NCBI RefSeq assembly: GCF_902859595.1
Contig: NZ_CADIJQ010000001.1
Coordinates: 372,001 to 436,000 of the forward strand
From: Achromobacter kerstersii
Lineage (GTDB): Bacteria > Pseudomonadota > Gammaproteobacteria > Burkholderiales > Burkholderiaceae_B
Reading direction: 5' to 3'
DNA: 64,000 bases
Each line of letters opens with the position of its first letter. The stretch's first letter is position 1. The notes below the pieces were generated by a model. The model saw nothing but the letters and a program-made list of their open reading frames with translations, ran no database searches and was not told the DNA's origin. This document shows, piece after piece, positions 1-9,308 of the stretch. The position numbers were made by a program, and so were the translations under genes.

Positions 1-1
1 A

Positions 2-196
2 TTCGTGCTGCCCATTCTGTTCGGCGTGCTGCTGGACCTGACCGGCGTGCGCTCCAGCGCCTTCATGTTGCTGTACGGCACGGTCTGCGTGTCGCTGATC
101 TTCATGCACTTCAGTTTCCGGCCGGAAAGCACGGCGCGTGGCCAGGCCAGTGCGGCCGCCGCCATCGCCGCCAACGCCCGCAAGCAGGCCGCCTGA
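2..196 (+). CDS. narK: NarK-type nitrate transporter, C-terminal end (partial)
   Basis: The frame is open from the left edge of the window, so only the last ~64 residues of a larger membrane protein are visible. They show two hydrophobic stretches (roughly residues 1-15 and 20-36 of the fragment) and a short polar, alanine-rich cytoplasmic tail ending at a TGA. A complete NarK transporter starts 28 bases later and narGHJI follows. In denitrifiers two NarK proteins are commonly paired in this position, so this is most likely the NarK1-type (nitrate/proton symport) partner. That role is inferred from position; the signature motifs lie outside the window. Confidence 0.7.
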   Translation, partial: FVLPILFGVLLDLTGVRSSAFMLLYGTVCVSLIFMHFSFRPESTARGQASAAAAIAANARKQAA

Positions 197-223
197 TCTC
201 TCATTTTCCGCAAAGAGCCTCTC

Positions 224-1609
224 ATGTCCACTCAAGTTCTATCCCGTTGGGAGCCGGAAAACCCCGGCTTCTGGAAGCAGACCGGCGCGCGCATCGCCAA
301 CCGCAATCTCTGGATTTCGATACCCGCCTTGATGCTGGCGTTCAGCATCTGGATGCTGTGGAGCGTGGTCGTCGTGAACCTGGACCGCGCCGGTTTCATG
401 CTGTCGAAGAATCAGCTGTTCTGGCTGACGGCGTTGCCCGCGCTGTCGGGCGCGACCTTGCGCATCTTCTATTCTTTTCTGGTGCCGGTGTTTGGCGGGC
501 GCAAGTGGACGGCCATTTCCACGGCCTCGCTGCTGATCCCGGCGCTTGGCATGGGTTTTGCCTTGCGTGACCCCACTACGTCGTTTCCGACCCTGCTGAT
601 CCTGGCCTTGCTGTGCGGCTTGGGCGGCGGCAACTTCAGTTCCAGCATGGCCAACATCAGCTTCTTTTTTCCTAAGGAAAAGAAGGGCTTGGCGACGGGG
701 CTGAATGCGGGCATCGGCAATCTGGGGGTGTCGCTGGCGCAGTTCGTGGTGCCGGTCGTGATCTCGGTCGGGGTGTTCGGCGTGGCCGGTGGCGCGCCGC
801 AGGCAATCACCGTCAACGGCGCGCAGCAGAACCTGTGGCTGCAGAACGCGGGCTTCATCTGGGTGATTCCCATCGCCATCGCGGCCATCGCCGCGTGGTT
901 CGGCATGAACGATATCGCCGATGCGCGCGCATCGTTCGCGGACCAGGCGGTGATCTTCAAGCGCAAGCACAACTGGTTGATGTGCTGGCTGTATGTGGGC
1001 ACGTTCGGGTCGTTCATCGGCTTTTCGGCGGGTTTCGCCATGTTGACGAAGACGCTGTTTCCGCAGGTGGACCCGATGACGTACGCGTTTCTGGGGCCGC
1101 TGGTGGGCTCGCTGACCCGTCCGCTAGGCGGCTGGGTGTCCGACAAGCTGGGCGGCGCGCGCGTCACGCTGTTCACCTTCGCCGGCATGATCGCCGCGGT
1201 GCTGGGCGTGGTGACGTTCCTGCCCGTGGCGGGCCAGGGCGGTGACTTCAACGGCTTTCTGGCGATGTTCATCGTGCTGTTCGCGTTGACCGGCCTGGGC
1301 AACGGCTCCACGTTCCGCATGATCCCCGTGATCTTCCTGCGCGAACGCACGCAGGCCGCGCAAGGCAAGGGCGCGGCGGGCCAGAAGCAGGCCATGAGCG
1401 AAGCGGCCAAGGAATCGGCGGCGGTGCTGGGCTTTTCGGGCGCGATTGGCGCGTATGGCGGCTTCTTCATTCCGCGCAGCTTCGGCACGTCGCTGGAGAT
1501 GACGGGCGGCGTGCAAGCCGCGCTGTATTGCTTCATCGGGTTTTACGCGAGCTGCATGCTGATTACGTGGTGGTACTACGCGCGCCGCAACGCACCGGTG
1601 CCGTGCTGA
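224..1609 (+). CDS. narK: NarK2-type nitrate/nitrite transporter (MFS)
   Basis: A 461-residue inner-membrane carrier of the major facilitator superfamily with about 12 hydrophobic segments. The first nitrate signature, GLGGGNFSSSMANISFFFP, followed by KEKKGLATGLNAGIGNLGVS, is present near residues 128-165, as in NarK transporters. A second glycine-rich signature, TGLGNGSTFRMIPV, is near residue 360. Arginines in the early helices (RAGF, TLRIFYS) match the nitrate-binding positions of the family. It lies 28 bp after the preceding narK and 160 bp before narG. The likely role is nitrate import and nitrite export during nitrate respiration. Direction of transport cannot be read from sequence. Confidence 0.93.
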   Translation: MSTQVLSRWEPENPGFWKQTGARIANRNLWISIPALMLAFSIWMLWSVVVVNLDRAGFMLSKNQLFWLTALPALSGATLRIFYSFLVPVFGGRKWTAISTASLLIPALGMGFALRDPTTSFPTLLILALLCGLGGGNFSSSMANISFFFPKEKKGLATGLNAGIGNLGVSLAQFVVPVVISVGVFGVAGGAPQAITVNGAQQNLWLQNAGFIWVIPIAIAAIAAWFGMNDIADARASFADQAVIFKRKHNWLMCWLYVGTFGSFIGFSAGFAMLTKTLFPQVDPMTYAFLGPLVGSLTRPLGGWVSDKLGGARVTLFTFAGMIAAVLGVVTFLPVAGQGGDFNGFLAMFIVLFALTGLGNGSTFRMIPVIFLRERTQAAQGKGAAGQKQAMSEAAKESAAVLGFSGAIGAYGGFFIPRSFGTSLEMTGGVQAALYCFIGFYASCMLITWWYYARRNAPVPC

Positions 1610-1637
1610 TGGCGCGCGCGCAACCCATCACGCTTGC

Positions 1638-1664
1638 AGTGACTAGTCACTCTGCCGAGCTCGG
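1638..1664. promoter_or_regulatory. Paired palindromes between narK2 and narG
   Basis: Two perfect palindromes lie close together in the 160-bp gap before narG: AGTGACTAGTCACT (1638-1651) and CCGAGCTCGG (1655-1664). They may form an operator or an mRNA structure separating narK expression from narGHJI. I could not match them to a convincing FNR or NarL site. Confidence 0.3.
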
Positions 1665-1769
1665 GCTGTCCCACCGGCGAATGGCCGGGGGACGGACCAA
1701 CGCCTACAGTGGTTTCAACGCATTGATCGCAGTACGCGCCGTTCAAACCGGCGTTCTTGGAGAAACACA

Positions 1770-4700
1770 ATGAGTCATTTTCTGGACCGGCTGAAGTTCA
1801 TGTCGCGGGTGAAATCCACCTTTGCCGATGGCCATGGCGAAACGGTCAACGAAGACCGCAAGTGGGAAAACGCCTATCGCTCGCGCTGGCAGCACGACAA
1901 GGTGGTGCGGTCGACCCACGGCGTGAACTGCACCGGGTCGTGCTCGTGGAAGGTTTACGTCAAGAACGGCTTGATCACGTGGGAAACGCAGCAGACCGAC
2001 TACCCGCGCACGCGGCCCGATCTGCCCAACCACGAGCCGCGCGGCTGTCCGCGTGGCGCGTCATACAGCTGGTACGTGTATTCGGCGCAACGCGTGAAGT
2101 ACCCGATGATCCGCGGCCGTCTGATGGAAATGTGGCGCGACGCCCGCAAAACCATGGACCCCATCGCCGCCTGGGAATGGATCAGCCAGAACCCCGCGCG
2201 CGCCAAGCGCTACAAGTCCGTGCGCGGCCTGGGCGGCTTCGTCCGCGCCGACTGGGACACGGCTACCGAAATCATCGCCGCCGCCAACGCGCTGACCATC
2301 AAGAAATTCGGCCCCGACCGCGTGATCGGCTTCTCGCCGATTCCGGCCATGTCCATGGTCAGCTACGCCGCCGGCGCGCGCTACCTGAGCTTGCTGGGCG
2401 GTGCCTGCCTGAGTTTCTATGACTGGTATTGCGACCTGCCGCCGGCCAGCCCGCAAATCTGGGGCGAGCAAACCGACGTGCCGGAATCGGCCGACTGGTA
2501 CAACTCGACCTATCTGATGGTGTGGGGCTCGAACGTGCCGCAGACCCGCACGCCCGACGCGCACTTCTATACCGAGGTCCGCTACAAGGGCACGAAAACC
2601 GTCGCCGTTTCCAGCGACTTCGGCGAAATGGTCAAGTTCGGCGACATCTGGCTGGCGCCCAAGCAGGGCACGGACGCCGCGCTGGCCATGGCAATGGGCC
2701 ATGTGATCCTGAAAGAATTCCACCTGTCGGCCAACCCGTCGCCGTACTTCCAGGACTACGTGCGGCGCTACACCGACATGCCGATGCTGGTCTTGCTGAA
2801 AGCGCGCGACGGCTTCCATGCGCCAGACCACTTCCTGCGCGCCTCGCACCTGGACGGCGCTTTAGGCGAGCAGAACAACCCCGACTGGAAGACGCTGGTG
2901 ATGGACGCCCATACCGGCGACTTTGTGGCGCCCAACGGCAGCATCGGCTTTCGCTGGGGCGAGGGCGCGGTCAATGGCGGCGAGAAGGTCGGCCGCTGGA
3001 ACCTGGAATCCAAGAACGGCGGTGATGGCCGCGAGATCGGGCCCACGCTCAGCCTGCTCGGCCAGAACAGTGAAACGGTCGCCGTCGGCTTTCCGTACTT
3101 CGGCAGCGAACACGACGAGCTGCTGGTGCGCAACGTGCCGGCCCGCCGCATCCGCCTGGCTGACGGTTCGGAGGCGCTGGTCGCCACCGTGTATGACCTG
3201 CAAATGGCCAACTACGGGCTGGATCGGGGCCTGGGCGGCGGCAACGTCGCGACGTCGTTTGACGACGACGTGCCTTACACGCCGGCCTGGCAGGAAAAGC
3301 ACACCGGCGTGCCGCGCGCGCAGGTGATCCAGGTGGCGCGCGAGTTCGCGCAGAACGCGCACGACACCGAAGGCAAGTCGATGGTGATCGTGGGCGCGGG
3401 CCTGAATCACTGGTATCACATGGACATGATCTACCGCGGCATCATCAACATGCTGATGATGTGCGGCTGCGTGGGCAAAAGCGGCGGCGGCTGGGCGCAT
3501 TACGTGGGCCAGGAAAAGCTGCGTCCGCAGTTCGGCTGGGCGCCGCTGGCGTTTGCGTCAGACTGGGTGCGCCCGCCGCGCCAGATGAACGGCACATCTT
3601 TCTTCTACGCGCACACGAGCCAGTGGCGTCACGAAAAGCTGAACGTGCAGGAGGTGCTTGGGCCCACGGCCGATCGCGCCAAGTACGGCGACTTGAGCAT
3701 GATCGACCTGAACGCGCGCGCCGAACGCATGGGCTGGCTGCCGTCTGCCCCGCAACTGCGCACCAATCCGCTGGATCTCGTTGCCCAGGCCGATGCCGCG
3801 GGCAAGGACCCCATCGCGCATGCGGTTGAACAGCTCAAGTCCGGCGCGCTGAAGATGTCTTGCGAAGACCCGGACGACCCCGCCAACTTCCCGCGCAACA
3901 TGTTTGTGTGGCGCTCGAACATCCTGGGTTCCAGCGGCAAGGGCCACGAATACTTCCTGAAGTACCTGCTGGGCACGCAGAACGCCGTGTTCGGCGACGA
4001 AGCGGCGGCCATCAAGCCCACGGAAGTGACGTATCAGGAAGACGCCGCCGAAGGAAAACTCGACTTGCTGACCGTGCTGGACTTCCGCATGAGCACCACG
4101 TGCCTGTACGGCGACATCGTGCTGCCGACCGCCACCTGGTACGAAAAAGACGACCTGAACACGTCCGACATGCACCCCTTCATTCACCCGCTGAGCGAAG
4201 CCGTGCAACCGTTGTGGGAAAGCAAGACCGACTGGGAAATCTACAAGCTGCTGGCCAAGAAGTTCAGCGAGATCGGCGGCCCCTATCTGGGCAAGCGCCG
4301 GGATCTGGTGCTGACGCCGCTGATGCACGACACCCCCGGGGAACTGGGCCAGGCGTTCGAGCCGCGCGACTGGAAGCTGGGCGAATGCGATCTGGTGCCG
4401 GGCAAGACCGCGCCGTCGATGACGGTGGTTGAGCGCGACTACAACGACATCTACCGCAAGTTCACCTCTGTTGGCCCCTTGCTGGACAAGCTGGGCAACG
4501 GCGGCAAGGGCATCAACTGGAACACCGAGCACGAAGTGCATGAGCTGGCCGGCATCAACGAAAGCGTCGGGGAAGCGGGCGTCAGCCAAGGCCGCCCGCG
4601 CCTGGACACCGCCATCGACGCGGCCGAGATGATCCTGACCTTTGCGCCCGAGACCAACGGCCATGTGTCGGTCAAGGCGTGGGAAGCGCTGGGCAAGATC

Positions 4701-5531
4701 ACCGGGCGCGACCACACCCATCTGGCCGTGGGCCGCGAGCACGACAAGATCCGCTTTCGCGACATCCAGGCGCAGCCGCGCAAGATCATTTCAGCGCCCA
4801 CGTGGTCGGGCCTGGAAAGCGAAGAGGTCAGCTACAGCGCCGGCTATACCAACGTGCACGAACTGATCCCATGGCGCACGCTGACCGGCCGCCAGCAGTT
4901 CTACCAGGACCACCGCTGGATGCTGGATTTTGGTGAAGGCTCCTGCGTGTACAAGCCCGCCATCGACACCAAGACGGTGGCGCCCATGCTGGGCAAGTAT
5001 CCCAATGGCGAGAAGGAACTGGTGCTGAACTGGCTGACGCCGCATCAGAAGTGGGGCATCCACAGCACCTACTCGGACAACCTGCGCATGCTGACGTTAA
5101 GCCGGGGCGGCCCCCACGTGTGGGTGTCGGAAACCGAGGCCAAGCAAGCGGGGCTGGTCGACAACGACTGGGTCGAAGTCTTCAACGTGAACGGCACGCT
5201 GACCGCGCGGGTGGTCGTCAGCCAGCGCGTGCCAGTCGGCATGTGCCTGATGTACCACGCGCAGGAAAAGATCGTGAACGTGCCGGGCGCCGAAACCAGC
5301 GGCAAGCGCGGCGGCATCCATAACTCGGTCACGCGCACCGTGCTCAAACCCACGCACATGATCGGCGGCTATGCGCAGCAGGCTTACGGCTTTAACTACT
5401 ACGGCACCGTCGGCGCCAACCGCGACGAATTCGTGGTGCTGCGCAAGATGAACAAGGTGGACTGGCTGGAAGGCCCGCTGGTCGAAGACCCGGCTGAAGA
5501 CGCAACGCAACAAGAAGAGAAGCAATCATGA
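1770..5531 (+). CDS. narG: Respiratory nitrate reductase, alpha (molybdopterin) subunit NarG
   Basis: A catalytic subunit of 1,253 residues, the normal NarG length, that reduces nitrate to nitrite at a bis-MGD molybdenum centre on the cytoplasmic side. The FS0 [4Fe-4S] ligands are visible as His50, Cys54, Cys58 (THGVNCTGSC) and Cys93 (PRGCPRG). The motif YDWYCDLPPASPQ near residues 217-229 contains the Asp that ligates Mo in NarG enzymes. The MopB oxidoreductase core and C-terminal dinucleotide-binding domain follow. There is no twin-arginine leader, as expected for cytoplasmic NarG. The ATG has GGAGA 6 nt upstream. The gene overlaps narH by 4 bp (ATGA). Confidence 0.98.
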   Translation: MSHFLDRLKFMSRVKSTFADGHGETVNEDRKWENAYRSRWQHDKVVRSTHGVNCTGSCSWKVYVKNGLITWETQQTDYPRTRPDLPNHEPRGCPRGASYSWYVYSAQRVKYPMIRGRLMEMWRDARKTMDPIAAWEWISQNPARAKRYKSVRGLGGFVRADWDTATEIIAAANALTIKKFGPDRVIGFSPIPAMSMVSYAAGARYLSLLGGACLSFYDWYCDLPPASPQIWGEQTDVPESADWYNSTYLMVWGSNVPQTRTPDAHFYTEVRYKGTKTVAVSSDFGEMVKFGDIWLAPKQGTDAALAMAMGHVILKEFHLSANPSPYFQDYVRRYTDMPMLVLLKARDGFHAPDHFLRASHLDGALGEQNNPDWKTLVMDAHTGDFVAPNGSIGFRWGEGAVNGGEKVGRWNLESKNGGDGREIGPTLSLLGQNSETVAVGFPYFGSEHDELLVRNVPARRIRLADGSEALVATVYDLQMANYGLDRGLGGGNVATSFDDDVPYTPAWQEKHTGVPRAQVIQVAREFAQNAHDTEGKSMVIVGAGLNHWYHMDMIYRGIINMLMMCGCVGKSGGGWAHYVGQEKLRPQFGWAPLAFASDWVRPPRQMNGTSFFYAHTSQWRHEKLNVQEVLGPTADRAKYGDLSMIDLNARAERMGWLPSAPQLRTNPLDLVAQADAAGKDPIAHAVEQLKSGALKMSCEDPDDPANFPRNMFVWRSNILGSSGKGHEYFLKYLLGTQNAVFGDEAAAIKPTEVTYQEDAAEGKLDLLTVLDFRMSTTCLYGDIVLPTATWYEKDDLNTSDMHPFIHPLSEAVQPLWESKTDWEIYKLLAKKFSEIGGPYLGKRRDLVLTPLMHDTPGELGQAFEPRDWKLGECDLVPGKTAPSMTVVERDYNDIYRKFTSVGPLLDKLGNGGKGINWNTEHEVHELAGINESVGEAGVSQGRPRLDTAIDAAEMILTFAPETNGHVSVKAWEALGKITGRDHTHLAVGREHDKIRFRDIQAQPRKIISAPTWSGLESEEVSYSAGYTNVHELIPWRTLTGRQQFYQDHRWMLDFGEGSCVYKPAIDTKTVAPMLGKYPNGEKELVLNWLTPHQKWGIHSTYSDNLRMLTLSRGGPHVWVSETEAKQAGLVDNDWVEVFNVNGTLTARVVVSQRVPVGMCLMYHAQEKIVNVPGAETSGKRGGIHNSVTRTVLKPTHMIGGYAQQAYGFNYYGTVGANRDEFVVLRKMNKVDWLEGPLVEDPAEDATQQEEKQS

Positions 5532-7096
5532 GGATACGCGCCCAAATCGGCATGGTGCTGAACCTGGACAAGTGCATCGGCTGCCACACATGTTCGGTTA
5601 CCTGCAAGAACGTCTGGACCAGCCGCGATGGCGTTGAATACGCCTGGTTCAACAATGTGGAAACCAAGCCCGGCATCGGTTACCCCAAGGAATGGGAGAA
5701 CCAGGACAAGTGGAAGGGCGGCTGGAAGCGCACCGCCGCCGGCAAGCTGGAACCGCGCCAGGGCGGCAAGCTGCGCATCCTGGCCAACCTGTTCGCCAAC
5801 CCGAACCTGCCGGCCATCGACGACTACTACGAACCCTTCACCTTCGACTACGAGCACCTGCAGAACGCGCCGTTGTCGCAAACGCCGCCCACCGCGCGCC
5901 CGGTGTCGGTGCTGACCGGCAAGAAGATGGACAAGATCCATTGGGGCCCGAACTGGGAAGACGACCTGGGCGGGGAATTCAGCGCCCGCAGCCGCGACGC
6001 GCTGTTTGAGGGCGTACAGAAAGAGATGTACTCGACGTTCGAGAACACCTTCATGATGTACCTGCCGCGCCTGTGCGAACACTGCCTGAACCCGGCCTGT
6101 GTCGCCAGCTGCCCGTCGGGCTCCATCTACAAGCGCGAAGACGATGGCATTGTGCTGGTCGACCAGGACAAATGCCGCGGCTGGCGCATGTGCATTTCGG
6201 GTTGCCCGTACAAGAAGATCTACTACAACTGGAGCAGCGGCAAAGCCGAGAAGTGCACCTTCTGCTATCCGCGCATTGAAGCCGGCCAGCCTACCGTGTG
6301 CTCGGAAACCTGCGTGGGCCGCATCCGCTATCTGGGCGTCATGCTGTACGACGCCGACCAGATTGAACGCGCCGCCGCCGTCGCCAGCGAGCAGGACCTG
6401 TACGAATCGCAGCTGGACCTGTTCCTGGACCCGCATTCGCCCGAGGTGATCGCCGCTGCGCGCGAACAGGGCATTCCCGAGTCGTGGCTGGAAGCGGCGC
6501 GCCAGTCGCCCGTTTACAAGATGGCCGTGCAATGGCGCGTGGCGTTCCCGCTGCACCCGGAATACCGCACCTTGCCGATGGTCTGGTACATCCCGCCGCT
6601 GTCGCCCATTCAAACCGCCGCCGAGGCCGGCCAGATGCCGCAACGCACCGTGGGCAAAAGCGCCATGATTCCAGACGTGTCCAGCCTGCGCATTCCCGTG
6701 CGCTACTTGGCCAACCTGCTCACGGCGGGCAAGGAAGCGCCCGTGCTGCAAGCGCTGGAACGCATGCTGGCCATGCGCGCTTACAAGCGGTCGGAAACCG
6801 TGCACGGCGAACGCGACACCGAACTGCTCAAGCAAGTGGGGCTGTCTGAAGAGACGGTGCAGGACATGTACAAGATCATGGCCATCGCCAACTACGAAGA
6901 CCGCTTTGTGGTGCCCAGCAGCCACAAGGAAATCGTGGAAGACAGCTTCAACGAGAAGGGCAGCTGCGGCTTCACCTTTGGCAACGGCTGCTCGGGCGGC
7001 GTGTCCGAAGGCACCTTGTTCGGCCGCAAGCCTCAGGGCAGCGAGATCTTCATCGAGATGCCGAAGTCCCGCAAAAAGGCCGAGCTGGCCCGCTAG
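5528..7096 (+). CDS. narH: Respiratory nitrate reductase, beta (Fe-S) subunit NarH
   Basis: An electron-transfer subunit of 522 residues. Four Cys groups are visible: CIGCHTCSVTC (residues 16-26), CEHCLNPACVASCP (about 182-195), CRGWRMCISGCP (about 216-227) and CTFCYPRIEAGQPTVCSETC (about 243-262). Trp replaces a Cys in the third group, which is the known NarH signature for one [3Fe-4S] beside three [4Fe-4S] clusters. It passes electrons from NarI hemes to NarG. The start overlaps the narG stop, so translation is coupled. Length and motifs agree with typical NarH. Confidence 0.98.
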   Translation: MRIRAQIGMVLNLDKCIGCHTCSVTCKNVWTSRDGVEYAWFNNVETKPGIGYPKEWENQDKWKGGWKRTAAGKLEPRQGGKLRILANLFANPNLPAIDDYYEPFTFDYEHLQNAPLSQTPPTARPVSVLTGKKMDKIHWGPNWEDDLGGEFSARSRDALFEGVQKEMYSTFENTFMMYLPRLCEHCLNPACVASCPSGSIYKREDDGIVLVDQDKCRGWRMCISGCPYKKIYYNWSSGKAEKCTFCYPRIEAGQPTVCSETCVGRIRYLGVMLYDADQIERAAAVASEQDLYESQLDLFLDPHSPEVIAAAREQGIPESWLEAARQSPVYKMAVQWRVAFPLHPEYRTLPMVWYIPPLSPIQTAAEAGQMPQRTVGKSAMIPDVSSLRIPVRYLANLLTAGKEAPVLQALERMLAMRAYKRSETVHGERDTELLKQVGLSEETVQDMYKIMAIANYEDRFVVPSSHKEIVEDSFNEKGSCGFTFGNGCSGGVSEGTLFGRKPQGSEIFIEMPKSRKKAELAR

Positions 7097-7110
7097 AAGA
7101 GGAGAACTCC

Positions 7111-7773
7111 ATGATGCTGTACCGCTTGCTTTCCGCCTTGTTGAGCTACCCCGAGCCAGAATTGCTGGACGCGCTGAGCGACGTCGAGGCCGCCTTGGCC
7201 GCCCACCCGGACGCCGAGGAAACCCTGCAACCGCTCGTTGCCTACCTGGCCACGAACGACCTGATTACCGTGCAGGAAAACTACGTCGCCACCTTTGACC
7301 GCAACCGCTCGCATTCGCTGCACCTGTTTGAACACGTGCATGGCGAAAGCCGCGACCGCGGCCAGGCCATGGTCGACCTGCTGGACACCTACCGGCAGCA
7401 CGGCTTCGAACCGGTTGTGTCAGAGCTGCCCGACCACGTGCCGCTGTTCCTGGAGTTCCTGGGCGTGATTGAACCCGCCCAGGCGCAGGACCTGCTGGAC
7501 GAGGCCATCCATGTGCTGGCCGCGATTGGCTCGCGCCTGGCGCGGGGCGACAGCCCTTACGCCGCCATCTTCGCGGTGTTGCGCGCGCAGTCGCGGGTGA
7601 CGCCGCGCGAACAAACCGAAGCCCCCGTGCGCGACATGGACGAGGCCATGGACACCTTCGGCGTCAGCGCCGACGGCGTGGAACCGCTGCTGCGCCCGTT
7701 CGCGGGCGATGGCGCGCAGGCGGTGCGCTTCTACCCTCGGGCGCCCGCCAATCCCAACGCCGCTAACCTTTAG
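7111..7773 (+). CDS. narJ: Nitrate reductase assembly chaperone NarJ
   Basis: A 220-residue, mostly helical, acidic protein of the NarJ/TorD chaperone family. It is needed for insertion of the molybdenum cofactor and of the FS0 cluster into NarG and for docking NarGH onto NarI. The start MMLYRLLSALLSYPEPELLDAL and the internal FLEFLGVIEPAQAQDLLDEA stretch are typical of NarJ. An AGAAGAGGAG ribosome site precedes the start. Its place between narH and narI is the canonical order. Confidence 0.95.
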   Translation: MMLYRLLSALLSYPEPELLDALSDVEAALAAHPDAEETLQPLVAYLATNDLITVQENYVATFDRNRSHSLHLFEHVHGESRDRGQAMVDLLDTYRQHGFEPVVSELPDHVPLFLEFLGVIEPAQAQDLLDEAIHVLAAIGSRLARGDSPYAAIFAVLRAQSRVTPREQTEAPVRDMDEAMDTFGVSADGVEPLLRPFAGDGAQAVRFYPRAPANPNAANL

Positions 7774-7791
7774 TGCTCAGGACGACGCATC

Positions 7792-8475
7792 ATGAACTCC
7801 CTGAATCAGTTCCTTTTCGGCATCTATCCCTATATTGCGTTGACGGTTTTCCTGCTGGGCAGCCTGGCGCGCTTTGAGCGCGAGCAATACACCTGGAAGA
7901 CCGACAGCTCGCAGCTGCTGCATCGCGGCCAGTTGCGGCTGGGCAATATCCTGTTCCACATCGGCATCCTGGGTTTGTTCTTCGGCCACCTGGCCGGGCT
8001 GCTGACGCCCGTGGTGGTGTGGGACACGCTGGGCGTCTCGCACACGCTCAAGCAAACGGTCGCCATGGTGGCGGGCGGCGTCATGGGCGGCATCTGCCTG
8101 GTGGGCCTGCTGATCCTGATCCACCGCCGTTTGTCCGACCCCCGCATTGCCCGCAGCACGCGCCCGGGCGACAAGCTGCTGCTGTTGTGGATCTTGATCA
8201 CCTTGCTGCTGGGCCTGTCCACCATCGTGCTGTCGGCCGGCCACATGGATGGCGAAATGATGGTGCGCCTGATGACGTGGGCGCAGCACATCGTGACGTT
8301 CCAGGGCGACGCGGCCAGCCACATCGCCGACGTGCCGCTGCTGTTCAAGGCGCACCTGTTCATGGGGCTGACGCTCTTCGTGATCTTCCCGTTTACGCGG
8401 CTGGTGCACGTGTGGAGCGGATTCGCCTCGGTGGCGTATCTGGGCCGTGCCTGGCAACTCGTGCGTCCGCGCTGA
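7792..8475 (+). CDS. narI: Respiratory nitrate reductase, gamma (cytochrome b) subunit NarI
   Basis: A 227-residue membrane subunit with five hydrophobic helices that oxidises quinol on the periplasmic side and anchors NarGH. The four heme ligands of Escherichia coli NarI (His56, His66, His187, His205) have equivalents here at His56 (ILFHIG), His66 (FFGHLAG), His188 (FKAHLF) and His206 (RLVHVW). Conservation of both spacing and count supports a functional di-heme b subunit. It lies 18 bp after narJ. Confidence 0.97.
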   Translation: MNSLNQFLFGIYPYIALTVFLLGSLARFEREQYTWKTDSSQLLHRGQLRLGNILFHIGILGLFFGHLAGLLTPVVVWDTLGVSHTLKQTVAMVAGGVMGGICLVGLLILIHRRLSDPRIARSTRPGDKLLLLWILITLLLGLSTIVLSAGHMDGEMMVRLMTWAQHIVTFQGDAASHIADVPLLFKAHLFMGLTLFVIFPFTRLVHVWSGFASVAYLGRAWQLVRPR

Positions 8476-8498
8476 AACCTGTACACCGGGAGACGAAC

Positions 8499-9308
8499 AT
8501 GCCTGTCATTGTCAATGGCATCGAACTGAACGACGCCGATCTGGAACGTGAACTGCCGCTGCACGCGGACGCCAGCAACCCAATGCGCCACGCCATCACC
8601 GCGCTGGTGCTGCGCCGGGTGCTGCTGGACGAAGCGCGCCGGCTTCAGGTGCAGCCGGCGTCACCGAACGACGAGCAGGGCGCGCAGGACGCGAACGAGG
8701 TCGGGGACAACGAAGACGCGATCATCACCGCCTTGCTGGCGCGCCAGGCCGCCGCGCCCGTGGCGGATGACGCCGCCTGCCGCCGCTTCTATCACGCCAA
8801 CCCGCAGCGCTTCTTGGTGGGTGAACTGGTTGAAGCCGATCACATCCTTTTCCAGGTGACGCCCGACGTCAACCTGGATAGGTTGCGCGCGCATGCCAAC
8901 ACCGTGCTGCAAGACCTGCTGGCCGATCCGTCGCGCTTCGCCCAGGTGGCGCGCGAACAATCCAACTGCCCGTCGGCGGCGGTGGGCGGCAGCCTGGGCC
9001 AATTGGGCCGGGGCGATACCGTGCCCGAATTCGAACGCGCGGTGTTCGCGCTGCCCTCGGGGGGCCTGCTGCCGCAGTTGCTGCAAACGCGGCACGGCCT
9101 GCACATTGTGCGGGTGACGCGCCGCATCGAGGGGCGCATGCTGCCTTACGAACACGTGGCCCAACAGATCGCGGCGGCGCTGTCCAACATGAGCCGCGAC
9201 ACCGCGTGGCGCCAGTACACCAAGCTGCTGGTCGAACAGGCTGACGTGCAGGGCATCGACCTGGAAAGCAGCGAAGCGGATCGCGTCGTGGGCGGGAGGG
9301 CAGCGTGA
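8499..9308 (+). CDS. Parvulin-type peptidyl-prolyl isomerase of the nar operon
   Basis: A 269-residue protein with a central rotamase (PpiC-like) domain at about residues 108-205. The family pattern is visible as ADHILFQV, then FAQVAREQSNCPSAAVGGSLG, then GRGDTVPEFERAVFALPSG and the end motif TRHGLHIVRV. No signal peptide is visible, so it probably acts in the cytoplasm. Similar parvulins sit directly after narI in many beta- and gammaproteobacterial nar operons and are thought to help nitrate reductase folding, though the exact client is inferred. I chose the ATG that starts MPVIVNGIEL, because the upstream frame overlaps narI. Confidence 0.88.
   Translation: MPVIVNGIELNDADLERELPLHADASNPMRHAITALVLRRVLLDEARRLQVQPASPNDEQGAQDANEVGDNEDAIITALLARQAAAPVADDAACRRFYHANPQRFLVGELVEADHILFQVTPDVNLDRLRAHANTVLQDLLADPSRFAQVAREQSNCPSAAVGGSLGQLGRGDTVPEFERAVFALPSGGLLPQLLQTRHGLHIVRVTRRIEGRMLPYEHVAQQIAAALSNMSRDTAWRQYTKLLVEQADVQGIDLESSEADRVVGGRAA

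Noticed and set aside
1610-1769. FNR or NarL box upstream of narG
   Set aside because: A TTGAT half-site is present at 1722 but the second half does not fit the consensus, so I do not call it.
5399-6925. Long open frame (508 codons) on the minus strand opposite narH
   Set aside because: It is a mirror of the GC-rich codon pattern of narH, has His/Arg/Gln-rich composition, and shows no family motif. The same applies to other long antisense frames, such as 34519-35994 minus and 55979-57781 minus.
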